Assembly (NCBI RefSeq): GCF_003576645.1
Contig: NC_044924.1
Span: forward strand, 1,674,047 to 1,738,046
Origin: Ipomoea triloba
Taxonomy: Eukaryota; Streptophyta; Magnoliopsida; Solanales; Convolvulaceae
Direction: 5' to 3'
Length of the DNA stretch: 64,000 bases
The stretch's first letter is position 1; each line of letters opens with the position of its first letter. A model generated the notes under the pieces. The model saw only the letters and a program-made list of their open reading frames with translations, was not told the origin of the DNA and searched no databases. Below, piece by piece: positions 34,776 to 44,236 of the stretch. A program made the translations under genes and the position numbers.

Positions 34776-36188
34776 AAAGATTCTCTCGTGATTCCCTTAA
34801 TTTTAGCCATTTTAGCTGGCCACTGTACATTGTATATTTGTATTCATTTATTGATTTGTATTTTGTACGATGAGTTTTGATTGAGGAATGAATGAATTCT
34901 TATTTGGCATCACATGTGGGCGTCGCTTCTCAATGAGAATCCAAAGTTCGGTAATCTACCTGATCACAATAGGTGAAATCTCTCACTCTCTTGAACTCCT
35001 ACACTTTAGTTCGACAAAATTTTATTGTAATTCAACTATTCATTAGTGTACTAGTGTGACTTCGGCTACGATTTCTGAACTATATTGGGTGTGATTCAAT
35101 CTTACCCAACTGAACTATACATCCGGACACAAGGAGAGTGTTCTATGTTCTCATTGGGACAAGGAAAGTATTATTTTCTTCGGTATAAATTCTAAAAAAA
35201 TCACAGTTCGTATTCGTGATGGAAATCAAAATCAAACGAGCTTTTACCTTTATGTTTCACATGAGATTTTCCATAGCTAATTAGCAGGTTGAGGTCTCAT
35301 TCGTTAACGGAATTAACCAGAGAAATCGCTATATAAAATTCGAGGCTTATTATTCTGAATACATTGAATTTCACTACAAATTTGTTCTTTATTTTCAAAC
35401 GTTTTACCTATTTTTCGAGGATTGGTGTTGGCGACCTATAATTGCTAAGTCATAATTAAGACCAACAATCACGTTTACTCTAAATTTTTTTGTCCGTTAC
35501 TAATATGACATGTCCTGATTCTTGGTATAATTATTATCATTTTCCTCGAAAGTTAGGAGCATAAGGTACGTCTAGGCTGGCATGCACTATAATAAGTGGC
35601 ACCTGGTGGGTTTTGGTCTGGCAAAATTCGATTATTGCACAACTCCTTAGCTTTTACGCAAACATCAAAACCGGTCAAAGTCATCGTTGGGGTCTCCTAC
35701 CATTCCCCAAAGAATTAGAATCCAGGTACATTAAAAAAAAAGTACCTTAGACGGACCAAAAAACCAAGAGCTTTGAAAAGTTTGCTAACATAACCTTATA
35801 GACTAACTCTGCAACTTATACTGCTTCTGTCTACCATATTTATGGATGTAGTGACAAAAAGATTACAGATTTGATAATTTAATTTTCGAGTTTAAAAGTG
35901 ATAGGTTTCAAGATCAAAGCACAAGCTAATACTGAAATCACAAGTAAAAATTAAGGATGAAAGAGGAAAATGGTTAACTACAAATGATTGTACAAGCTAC
36001 TTCCCTTGAAATACACCAACTTGCCTATATTTTGCCAGCTAGGATGTAAATGTGTTTTCCAGAAAACTACCAATAATTCAGACTAATGAACACTCTCAGA
36101 ACTTGGGATACTAATAAAACAAAGAACCCAAAATATGAGAAAACTTGAGCATCAACAAAACTATTTCATTAATCTTCTATAAGATATT
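34776..36188. other. Intergenic between convergent genes
   Basis: Holds the 3' UTRs of DUF1005 (left) and of the acidic membrane protein (right). No other gene or clear repeat was seen. Confidence 0.5.
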
Positions 36189-37583
36189 TCATTCTGCTGC
36201 AACATCTTCAGTGTTTCTTCCTTCAGTTTGTATGTCAGGAAGAGTTTCCAGATCTGTATCAACAACGTCTTTCTCTTCTAAGGGAATGGAAGTGTCAGAA
36301 GGATCAATTAGATCTTGGACAATTTCACCTAGATTCTCGATATTTGAGGACTCCAACCTTTCATCTATTCCACCAGTTTTGTCAGCAGTTTCGGATGTCT
36401 CAGCTTTAACCTCATTGGAGGTATCTGCTCCCGAAGAGTGTGACTTATCCCCTGTTCCATCTTCCTGTGTGGCATTTACTGAGGTCGAGTTTGAATCCTC
36501 ATTTTGTATGGAAGTTGAGTTAGAATCAGACCGAGTGTCGTCAACAATCTGAGCAGAGTGGTTACCCTGCTGAATAACAGCGGTTGGCAACTTAGAGTCT
36601 TCCCCACCAGCTGTTTCATTCGTAGTGACATTACCATCAATGGTAGAATCAAAACTTGATTGTGTCAAATTCTGCAAGGATACGTCATGTGTCTCTCCAC
36701 TCACTTCTGTATTATTTGATTCCACTACACTCCTAAGATTCACAATTGAGGTATTCTTAGAATCCGATGAGACATGCTTAGGAATACTTTCTTCGAGGCT
36801 TGTTGTATTTAAGGAACTGTTACTCCCAGTTGTTTCGTGATCATCGAACTTTAACAGTGATGTGTGTTGAACAAAACTAATATTCTTGTCAGGATTGCTT
36901 TCATGCTCAAGATTTTTTACTTCAGCATTCTCATTAGCAGCCTCTAAGCCACCGTTCTCATTTTCAGTGGTAACTGTTTGTGTATCATGAGTCACTGCAC
37001 TTGAAGCATCATCTGCTTTATAAAGTTCCTCCTGTGCCTCATGTGTACTCCTGGAGTCTTCATCAAGCTCATGGTCCTGAGAATTTTTCATGTCAGTTTC
37101 ATCAACCTCTGTATCTTTCTCATCATCAACAAATTCTTCCTCTTGTTCAACCTCTTCACCCGACTTCTCTTGATTATGTTCGTCAACGATATCATCTCCA
37201 CCTCCTCTATCTTCATCATTTTCATCTTCAAACTTGCTGTCTTGATCTTGCTCTGCTTCTTCTTCTTCTTCAGGCTTATTCTCTTCATCTTCTTCTGGGT
37301 TCTCGTCTTCCACCTGCTTATCTTGCTTGCCATTAGGTAAGGTTATTTCCTCTGAATGGGGAAGGAGACCTTTCCTTCCCCACATTGTAGGATCAAAGCT
37401 GCTTCCCATCTTTAGTGAAAACTTGGAATCATTGTCATCAAATTCTTTCCTTTTCTCGTGGGAGCGTTTGACTTGATAAATCAGCCAGAAGCAAACAACA
37501 AGCAACAGACAGAATTGCAGAATGTGCTTGGACTTTAATCCTTTTGACCTATGGTTCCTATTTGTAGGTGACTGCCTGAACAT
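36189..37583 (-). CDS. Acidic single-pass membrane protein, function unknown
   Basis: One coding exon of 464 codons from the first in-frame ATG (37583), which gives MFRQSPTNRNHRSKGLKSKH, the basic start seen in homologous plant proteins. A single membrane helix follows (ILQFCLLLVVCFWLIYQV, residues about 21-38) and then a conserved KRSHEKRKEFDDNDSKF segment. The remainder is low-complexity, very rich in Glu and Asp (runs of EEEEE type near residues 95-160) and then in Ser, Thr and Asn with many N-x-S/T sites. Plant annotations often call such proteins dentin-sialophosphoprotein-like because of composition only. Topology by charge: short cytosolic N-terminus, long lumenal or extracellular tail. 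A leader exon probably lies at about 38862-39040 with a long 5'-UTR intron. Confidence 0.85.
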   Translation of the reverse strand: MFRQSPTNRNHRSKGLKSKHILQFCLLLVVCFWLIYQVKRSHEKRKEFDDNDSKFSLKMGSSFDPTMWGRKGLLPHSEEITLPNGKQDKQVEDENPEEDEENKPEEEEEAEQDQDSKFEDENDEDRGGGDDIVDEHNQEKSGEEVEQEEEFVDDEKDTEVDETDMKNSQDHELDEDSRSTHEAQEELYKADDASSAVTHDTQTVTTENENGGLEAANENAEVKNLEHESNPDKNISFVQHTSLLKFDDHETTGSNSSLNTTSLEESIPKHVSSDSKNTSIVNLRSVVESNNTEVSGETHDVSLQNLTQSSFDSTIDGNVTTNETAGGEDSKLPTAVIQQGNHSAQIVDDTRSDSNSTSIQNEDSNSTSVNATQEDGTGDKSHSSGADTSNEVKAETSETADKTGGIDERLESSNIENLGEIVQDLIDPSDTSIPLEEKDVVDTDLETLPDIQTEGRNTEDVAAE

Positions 37584-39060
37584 GATGAGAGATGAGGAGT
37601 GTATTCCTGTCCCCGAACATGATGACAAAGTTAAGAATGTAAGAGTCTAGATAAGACACGCATACCGATCAACATAAACTGCAAAAACTGAGAGAAGTAT
37701 ATTACAGTAATTGACTTCACTTCTCAAAGAGCTAAGGCAAGCCAATATAATTTCATAAAGCACTCGAAATGGAACTACTTTGCTTTAACTCTACATTTTT
37801 AAAGACGAATTGTCAAAGTATCAAATTGAGGAAGCATGTTAACCAAATAAAAGAAACGATATGATCAATATTCACTTCATAGTACATACAATCAACCATA
37901 TGGAATACGAGAGAAATTCTGAAAAGTAGACCAAGGAAACATCAAGCGCTTCTCAAAACCTAAAATAATGTTTCTCCATGGATCAAAGCAATTCTCTACC
38001 TAATACTCCATACTTTCTAACCACCAAACCATATCATGTAACCAGGTCTACTGTGCTTCGAGCACCCGACTACAAGTTATCGGAATTAACAGAGATCACC
38101 ACTCAACATGATGGTAAGAAACAGAACCAAAAGTTTATTCAAAACAATGGTGGAATATGTTCTGGAAAACTCTACAGAGAATACAATCAGAAGCTAATAT
38201 ATACAGGCTAATGTATGGCAGTAACCGCTCATAACAAACATATATGTGAAAAGACTAGTTAGTCCTTATGCTGAGCTGTCCCTTACTGAACTGGAGTATT
38301 AAGCTGTTGTTTATACTTTGTTACAAGTGTTCTTCAAAGTTATGAATAACATTCATGTTCATTTCTCTAATGTTTGCTGGTGAATGTTTAATCATCTTCA
38401 TATTAATGGAGGTTACACCAAAGCTTGGCTCCTAATTGCTTTCAGCCTGCCACTACAAATCCACCAAGATACAACTTGATTAACAACTTTAACATCCTAA
38501 TTAGCCACAAAACTAACAAACAACCTTCCATCCTCTCCACCATGCCATATTCAATGGAAATTCCAAAACCTTTCATGCCTCACTATCAACAAATGAAACC
38601 AGAAAACAGACAACTTAACTGGACAATTGACCAGAAACATCAAACCCTACAAAACGTCTCTACTGTAATTACAAAATTCCACAATCCTTAAACCGAGTCA
38701 CGAACCGGAATTCATCAATCGATTGATCCTTCATTCCTTCCAGTTCATTATCGCACTAAAAGCTAAACATATATACAGAATAATACATTGCATATGAACT
38801 CAACACCACAGGATGTGAAATGAACTATAATCATACAAAAAAAAGTCCAACAAAAATACCTGAAGTGAGCGAGAAATCAATGGAGTAACCACAGAGCAAT
38901 GAATAAAGAAGAACAGTGGTTCTATACTGCACTTTATTCGTGGGCGAGAGAGATGACGGGCCCTCGAGGAAATCTCCCTGTCTTCCACTACAGCTCAGTT
39001 TTCTCGCTCGGATCGGTTGCGTTTGTGAACTCGCAGCTGAGAGAACGGAAAAAAGAAGAG
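37584..39060 (-). other. Probable 5' leader, leader intron and promoter of the acidic membrane protein gene
   Basis: A donor-like CACTTCAG|GTATTTTTG on the minus strand near 38861 follows a less AT-rich block at 38862-39060 that would be the first exon and core promoter. The intron between has no coding signal. Exon ends are not proven. Confidence 0.4.
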
Positions 39061-39258
39061 TTTGGACTCTAAACGGATTCGGGCGTTTTCCATTAATGGG
39101 CCAAACCAGGTGCTTGTTTGCTCCTTTATTCTTTTGCTGATTTTGGTTTAACAAACACTCGTTTGGAAATGGTGTGAGATTCGAGATTAGGGATTCACTA
39201 TTCTAATTACTTTTTGAAATATAGGTTAATTTAGATGTGATTGAATTTGTTAGAATAG
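39061..39258. other. Promoter-side spacer
   Basis: Nothing recognisable between the acidic-protein promoter and the element at 39269. Confidence 0.4.
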
Positions 39259-39268
39259 TAAACTACTC

Positions 39269-39860
39269 GCAAATTTTACCGTGGAGCATGCATCCCAAAT
39301 TTTACTGTGCAATATGTCTCCAAACGACGTCGTTTTGATTAATGAAACAAATGATTGAAACAGTCTCCGTTAAATTTCAGTTTATATACATTGCAGTTAT
39401 CTTTCAAACAGTTGCATTTCCCTTTCAATACAACTACAGTTCCTTTTCGATATAACTACAATTTCATTTGAAATTATACACTCAAATATATGAAACTGTT
39501 ATTCAGCTTCCTTTCAACACAACTATAATTTCTTTTATAATACACTGCAATTTCCTTTCAACACAACTATAATACCATTTTGATATAACAACAGTTTCAT
39601 TGGACAATATACACTTAAAAATGTGAAACTGTTATTCAGTTTTATTTTATATACACTGCAATTTCCTTTCAACACAACTACAATTTCATTTCGATATAAC
39701 TACAGTTTCATTTGATAATATAAAAACAAATGTGAGGCAGTATCTTTTGAGATGAACTATAGTATCTTTTACAAAACTCCATTAAGACTTACCGCATCCG
39801 TTTCTTTTACTTAATGAAACTGAGGCGTTTTGTGACCATGGTCCACCGTATAACGACCCA
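39269..39860. mobile_element. Mutator-like non-autonomous element with internal tandem repeats (592 bp)
   Basis: Flanked by a perfect 10-bp direct repeat TAAACTACTC at 39259-39268 and 39861-39870. The ends are imperfect inverted repeats: TTTTACCGTGGAGCATG on the left and, reverse-complemented, TTATACGGTGGACCATG on the right. The inside consists of diverged repeats built from CTTTCAACACAACTA, ATATAACTACAGTTTCATT and GAAACTGTTATTCAG words. No coding capacity. The 9-10 bp target duplication fits the Mutator superfamily. Confidence 0.75.
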
Positions 39861-39870
39861 TAAACTACTC

Positions 39871-40679
39871 CCTTGGATTTTTGTGGTCCCGTTTTTTAAA
39901 ATAAATAAGGCCATGTCAAAAGTATAAGCGCAATATTTAAAATATATAATTTTTTACTTCAAGTTATCTCTGTGGATTCAGGACTTGAGATATCATCTGT
40001 GTCATTGGGAAAACATAATGGTTTTGTTATGCTAAATTAATTAGGTCATAATTATTAAGAGAGGGAAGTGATTTGGGATAAAATTAATGTGTTTTAGGAT
40101 TAATTACAAATTTTTTAAAATTTCTTAAGTGGCTATATCAAAAATAAATATTGAACTCTTTAAATATTGAGAGTCTATGTTGTTACCTATTTTACTTGCC
40201 TTAAAATCTGGAAATGGTACTCCTATAGCAAGAATTTTAAACCGATCAGAGGAAAGTGATGTGCGTTAGTTGTTCTTTAATTTACTGGAATTGAAATATG
40301 CTGGGTTAGGCGATGCATTGATATTTCTTGAATCAGTAGGACAATACATATTCAAGGAAAATATAAATTCATTTACTCGAGTCCAATTCACATCAAATTG
40401 ATTTATTCTAAATTAACTACTAATATTGAACAATAATTTAAAATGAAATTCCGTGTGATATTAGTTTTCGTTAATAAAATATAAACCGTGCATGACTTTA
40501 TTTGTATTATTTAGTAAGAAATCATGTGAGCAACCTTAGCTAGTCAAGTTTGTTAGAATCATTAGTATGTTAAATCACACGGATTTAACTTTAAGTATGT
40601 AATAATTATCTATTAGTCTTTTTAAATTGAATCGTTATGGGCAACCTATGATGGCTTACCTCCATGTAATCATTTGTCG
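39871..40679. other. Intergenic, AT-rich, ending in the SINE-like repeat
   Basis: No gene. From about 40545 to 40689 it matches the SINE-like repeat family of the AAP introns; the repeat resumes at 43831 after the inserted transposons. Confidence 0.5.
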
Positions 40680-40697
40680 ACTAAGATCAGAGAAAAT

Positions 40698-42742
40698 GGT
40701 CAGACTAGAATGAACCAAGAAAATTTTGTGAAGATCGAGAAGTGCTCTCTGGAATGAGTTCGCCGGCCGAAAAAGGCAGATCGTCGGAGGAACAAGACTT
40801 ACTAGTTCGCAGCACCAAGAAACCAAAACGAAATATTGGTATGCAGGAAGGAAACTCATCCGTTCCAATGGCGGTGGAGAATCAAGAGTCGTCTTTGTCT
40901 GATAAGGACGACAACCAGCCGGAATTCCTCACACCGCCTTCAGCCTCCTATAGACAAGCCTTGCAGGGGATTAAAACAACAGTTCCTTTGAATAAAGAAA
41001 CAATTGAAGAGACAGTATCTGATGATGAAGAGATGGATGAAGCCCATATCAATCCAGAATATCCTGTGATCACGGTTACGAAAGCTGAAAAAGAACGATT
41101 GCGAAGGCCGTGGCGGCGTTCGCTAATTATCCATGTACTGGGTCGATCAGTGGGATATTCTTATCTCCTTCGAAGGCTTCAAGTCCTCTGGAAACCTGAA
41201 GAACAAATGGAACTGATTGCTCTTGCCCATGACTATTTTCTTGTCAAATTTGATTCTCAACGGGATCTTGATTTTGCAAGATTCGAAGGCCCCTGGAAGA
41301 TCTTGGGGCATTACCTTGTTGTGCAGGAATGGGCTCCTAATTTTGATCCGATTGAGAACAAGACAGAGAAGCTAATAGTGTGGCTACGGTTGCCAGCGAT
41401 CCCTATTGAGTACTTTGATGAAGATTTCCTCAAGAAGATAGGCAAACAAATCGGTCGGCCAATCAAGATAGATGACACTACGAGTTTGGTTTCCAAAGGT
41501 AAATTTGCCCGCGTTTGTGTAGAGATTGATGTCACAAAGCCTTTAGTGGCGAAGTTCAACTTCTTGCAGAAACTCTGGCCAATTGAATATGAGGGGATCC
41601 ACCTTGTATGTTTCAAGTGTGGATTGTATGGTCACCGACGTGAACAATGTGGAGTGACAACAGGTCCAGAAGCAAACTCTGAACCAAGACATGAACCTGA
41701 GAATGGTGATGCTGGAGGGAAGGATAACGCCACCACCTCAACTGCTCCATTGAGAGTCAAAACACCTGTGGTGACCCCTCATGCAACTGAGAAATATGGA
41801 ACTTGGATGTTGGTATCGTGTAAGGAGAGACAACCTATGAAGAGAATGGGAGAGAGAAGCAGATACACCAATAGAGAGCAGCAGGTCAATGTAGACAGAG
41901 TTAATCAGCAGATGGGAGGAAATGTATCAAGATTTGCTCCTCTGCAGAATCTGGAAGAGGAGAACCAGACAGACGATGTTATGCATCAACAAAATAATGC
42001 ACCTAAGAAACTATCTACAACACAAGGATGGCAGAGGAGTGCAAAGATCACAAACGAGCACACTGATGAAGTGTAGTACCACCCAAGGGAGACCAGCAAA
42101 CAGTATCAAACAACAGTAAACACCAGCAGAACCTATGAACCATCGCAGCTTAATAGAGGTCGAGGAGGTGGACGACATATCCCAAGAAGAGCGGCCGCGG
42201 AGAATGAACATATAGTGGTGCGGGGATCTGCCAATGGCAAACAGATAACAAGGACGACCGTCCATCATTCTGGGAGGACATTGGTACCACCAACCAGGCG
42301 GGATGACGAATACTATCATGGAAATGATCCACATGATGATGACAATGGGTTTTTAGACATGGCTGAACCCCCTGATGATATGATGTTTGGAGATGATCGT
42401 GACTTCAGCCACTTTGGCTTTGATGCGGATAACCGCATGCTCTCTTGAGCTTCTTTTCCTTTTTGTTTTTTGTCATGGATGGTCTATTTTGGAATTGCCA
42501 GGGGCAGAGTCATGACCTTTCTGGGGGGTAGAAGGTGAATGCATAGCATGCGAACAGAACAAACCAACCGATGTGCTTGCCGGCAGAGCTAGCAAACTGG
42601 TTTGAGGCACTTTTATCCTCCAACAAACCTTTAGTTGAAATATTAGAAGCTATAGACGAAGACACCTTTGGTGTGCCATCGTGGTGGCAATGGCTGTAAA
42701 TTCTTGTACTTTCTGGGTATTCCCCTTCCAAATGATCAAAAA
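40698..42742 (+). mobile_element. Internally deleted L1-type LINE (2,045 bp)
   Basis: Carries an ORF1 (40754 on) and ends in an A-rich tail (ATGATCAAAAAAA). It is flanked by a perfect 15-bp target duplication AAGATCAGAGAAAAT at 40683-40697 and 42743-42757. Almost all of ORF2 is missing: the ORF2 start MDGLFWNCQGAE at 42476 jumps directly to a piece of its extreme C-terminus (LPAELANWFEALLSSNKPL, about 42578-42640). Confidence 0.85.
40754..42076 (+). CDS. LINE ORF1 protein (DUF4283 plus zinc knuckle)
   Basis: 440 codons from the ATG at 40754. Residues of about 110-250 match the DUF4283 domain of plant LINE ORF1 proteins (for example EGPWKILGHYLVVQEWAPNF and WLRLPAIPIEYFDEDFLKKI). A CCHC-type knuckle follows: CFKCGLYGHRREQC. 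ORF1 coats the LINE RNA. The frame ends at TAG (42074-42076), but the same frame stays open for another 123 codons to TGA at 42446-42448 and encodes an Arg/Gly-containing and then acidic tail. The TAG therefore probably truncates a longer protein. Transposon gene, not a host gene. Confidence 0.85.
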   Translation: MSSPAEKGRSSEEQDLLVRSTKKPKRNIGMQEGNSSVPMAVENQESSLSDKDDNQPEFLTPPSASYRQALQGIKTTVPLNKETIEETVSDDEEMDEAHINPEYPVITVTKAEKERLRRPWRRSLIIHVLGRSVGYSYLLRRLQVLWKPEEQMELIALAHDYFLVKFDSQRDLDFARFEGPWKILGHYLVVQEWAPNFDPIENKTEKLIVWLRLPAIPIEYFDEDFLKKIGKQIGRPIKIDDTTSLVSKGKFARVCVEIDVTKPLVAKFNFLQKLWPIEYEGIHLVCFKCGLYGHRREQCGVTTGPEANSEPRHEPENGDAGGKDNATTSTAPLRVKTPVVTPHATEKYGTWMLVSCKERQPMKRMGERSRYTNREQQVNVDRVNQQMGGNVSRFAPLQNLEEENQTDDVMHQQNNAPKKLSTTQGWQRSAKITNEHTDEV

Positions 42743-42749
42743 AAGATCA

Positions 42750-43820
42750 GAGAAAATTGCCATTTTGGTCTACTGACTATAGGGGTCCTCTTAATTTCAG
42801 TCCACGACTTTCAAAAGTGTTAATTGCATACCCTGACTATTTAATTTTTGTCAATTTTGGTCACTCCGGCCAAATTGCCGGCCAAATCTCACCGGAATTT
42901 CCTAAACCTTAAAATAACGAGGGCATTTTAGTCATTTCACACCCTGCTTCATCTTCTCCGGCGAGCTACCATTTTTTTTTTCCGGCGAAGGTGAGAACTA
43001 CACTCACTCACGCAACGCTTTCCTTCAAATTCAACATGTCTTTCTTCTCCATAAATTAAAACTGACGCCATTTCTCACACCTTAACTGCCATGGGAGTTG
43101 TGGAAATGTCAAATAACCACCCCGCTTCTCGCCCCGTCGACTCCTTTCCCTCTCCGGCTCTCTCCCTTAGTCTCGTAAGTCTCCTCTTCAACTTCAATTC
43201 AATTCTCCGATTTCTTATCTTCTGTGTTTTAATTTAATCCGCTCTCGATTCTGCCGTTTTCGCGTTTGGATTTAAGGCCGGGATATTTCGAGATGCGGCG
43301 GCGGTAAGGGCCGGGAACGCCGCCGACGCGGAGACGGCGGAGGAAGGGAGCGCCAGAGGACGGCGAGAAGAGACGGTGGAGATTAGCAGCGAGAATTACG
43401 GCCCCGCTAGATCGCGCTCAGACGATGATTTCGACGGCGATAGGGAGCACGACGATAATTACAACGATGAAGACGACGATAACGCCAAGAAGAAAAAGAG
43501 GAAAAAATATCACAGGCACACCGCCGAGCAAATTAGAGAAATGGAAGCGTATGTACTCAATTCTCCAGTCAGATCCAAGAAGGATAAGCTTAGCGTAGTT
43601 CTCACCTTCGCCGGAAAAAATGGTAGCTCGCCGGAGAACATGAAATAGGGTATGAAATGACTAAAATGCCCTCGTTATTTTAAGGTTTAGGAAATTCCGG
43701 TGATATTTGGCAAAATTGACAAAAATTAAATAGTCAGGGTATGCAATTAACACTTTTGAAAGTCGTGGACTGAAATTAAGAGGACCCCTATAGTTAGTAG
43801 ACCAAAATGGCAATTTTCTC
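42750..43820. mobile_element. Pack-MULE: Mutator-like element carrying a GLABRA2-like gene fragment
   Basis: Long terminal inverted repeats at 42750-42998 and 43598-43820 begin GAGAAAATTGCCATTTTGGT and are nearly identical over most of their length. The first 8 bp of the left end are separated at 40690-40697 by the later LINE insertion. The target duplication is the perfect 10-mer ACTAAGATCA at 40680-40689 and 43821-43830. The 599-bp interior (42999-43597) is not transposase but a host gene fragment (next entry). These are the marks of a Pack-MULE. Confidence 0.88.
43091..43597 (+). pseudogene. Captured 5' fragment of a GLABRA2-like HD-ZIP IV gene
   Basis: An exon at 43091-43174 reads MGVVEMSNNHPASRP and ends FPSPALSLSL. 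A GT-AG intron at 43175-43276 follows, then an exon starting AGIFRDA and containing VEISSENYGPARSRSDDD, an acidic stretch and KKKKRKKYHRHTAEQIREME, which is the start of the homeodomain. This order matches GLABRA2 (SPALSLSLAGIFR, then SSEN-GP-RSRS, then KRKKYHRHT-QIR-MEA). Homology stops inside homeodomain helix 1, and the frame then runs into the terminal repeat and ends at 43646-43648. The retained intron shows that genomic DNA, not mRNA, was captured. Confidence 0.85.
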
Positions 43821-43830
43821 ACTAAGATCA

Positions 43831-44164
43831 TAAGACAGACTTCACTAAGAACACGCGTTCAATTGATTCAAATAATAATTGTATGCTTTCCCGTAAATTA
43901 AAGTAAGAAATCATGGTTATTATTATGTGATAAATTATTTTTGCATATAACACTCGTTATCTCCCCTATTATGATATTGATTTAAATTCGCCTAAAGTCA
44001 CACACACAAAATTTAACTTTTACTTGAAAAATATTGGAATAAAAACTTTTTAAAATAGTGCATATATATATATTTATATAAAAGGGTCAATTTCTTGAGT
44101 ACACAATTTCATTAATAGTTAACTTCCTTACAATAGTAAAAATACGAGTCTAAGTAACCGGCTT
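43831..44164. other. Right part of the interrupted SINE-like repeat, then AT-rich spacer
   Basis: TAAGACAGACTTCACTAAGA continues the repeat broken at 40689; compare ATAAGATAAAATTTACTTAG at about 62850. The rest is AT-rich. Confidence 0.5.
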
Positions 44165-44236
44165 GGTCCCATGGTCTAGTGGTTAGGACATTGGACTCTG
44201 AATCCAGTAACCCGAGTTCAAATCTCGGTGGGACCT
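44165..44236 (+). tRNA. tRNA-Gln (anticodon CTG)
   Basis: 72 nt folding as a cloverleaf. The acceptor GGTCCCA pairs with TGGGACC. The A box is TGGTCTAGTGG, the anticodon loop CTCTGAA lies in the stem TTGGA/TCCAG, and the T arm contains GAGTTCAAATCTC. No intron. A T-rich stretch about 20 nt downstream could serve as Pol III terminator. Confidence 0.95.

Noticed and set aside
36980..37340. Two hydrophobic plus-strand frames of about 100-120 codons
   Set aside because: Mirror of the Glu/Asp-rich stretch of the acidic membrane protein on the minus strand.
37584..37628. Longer start for the acidic membrane protein (15 more codons)
   Set aside because: The first codon of that extension is TTG; the first in-frame ATG gives MFRQSP, which fits homologues.
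42750..43820. A functional short HD-ZIP IV gene
   Set aside because: The homeodomain is cut off in its first helix, the frame runs into a transposon terminal repeat, and the whole unit is bounded by a 10-bp target duplication.
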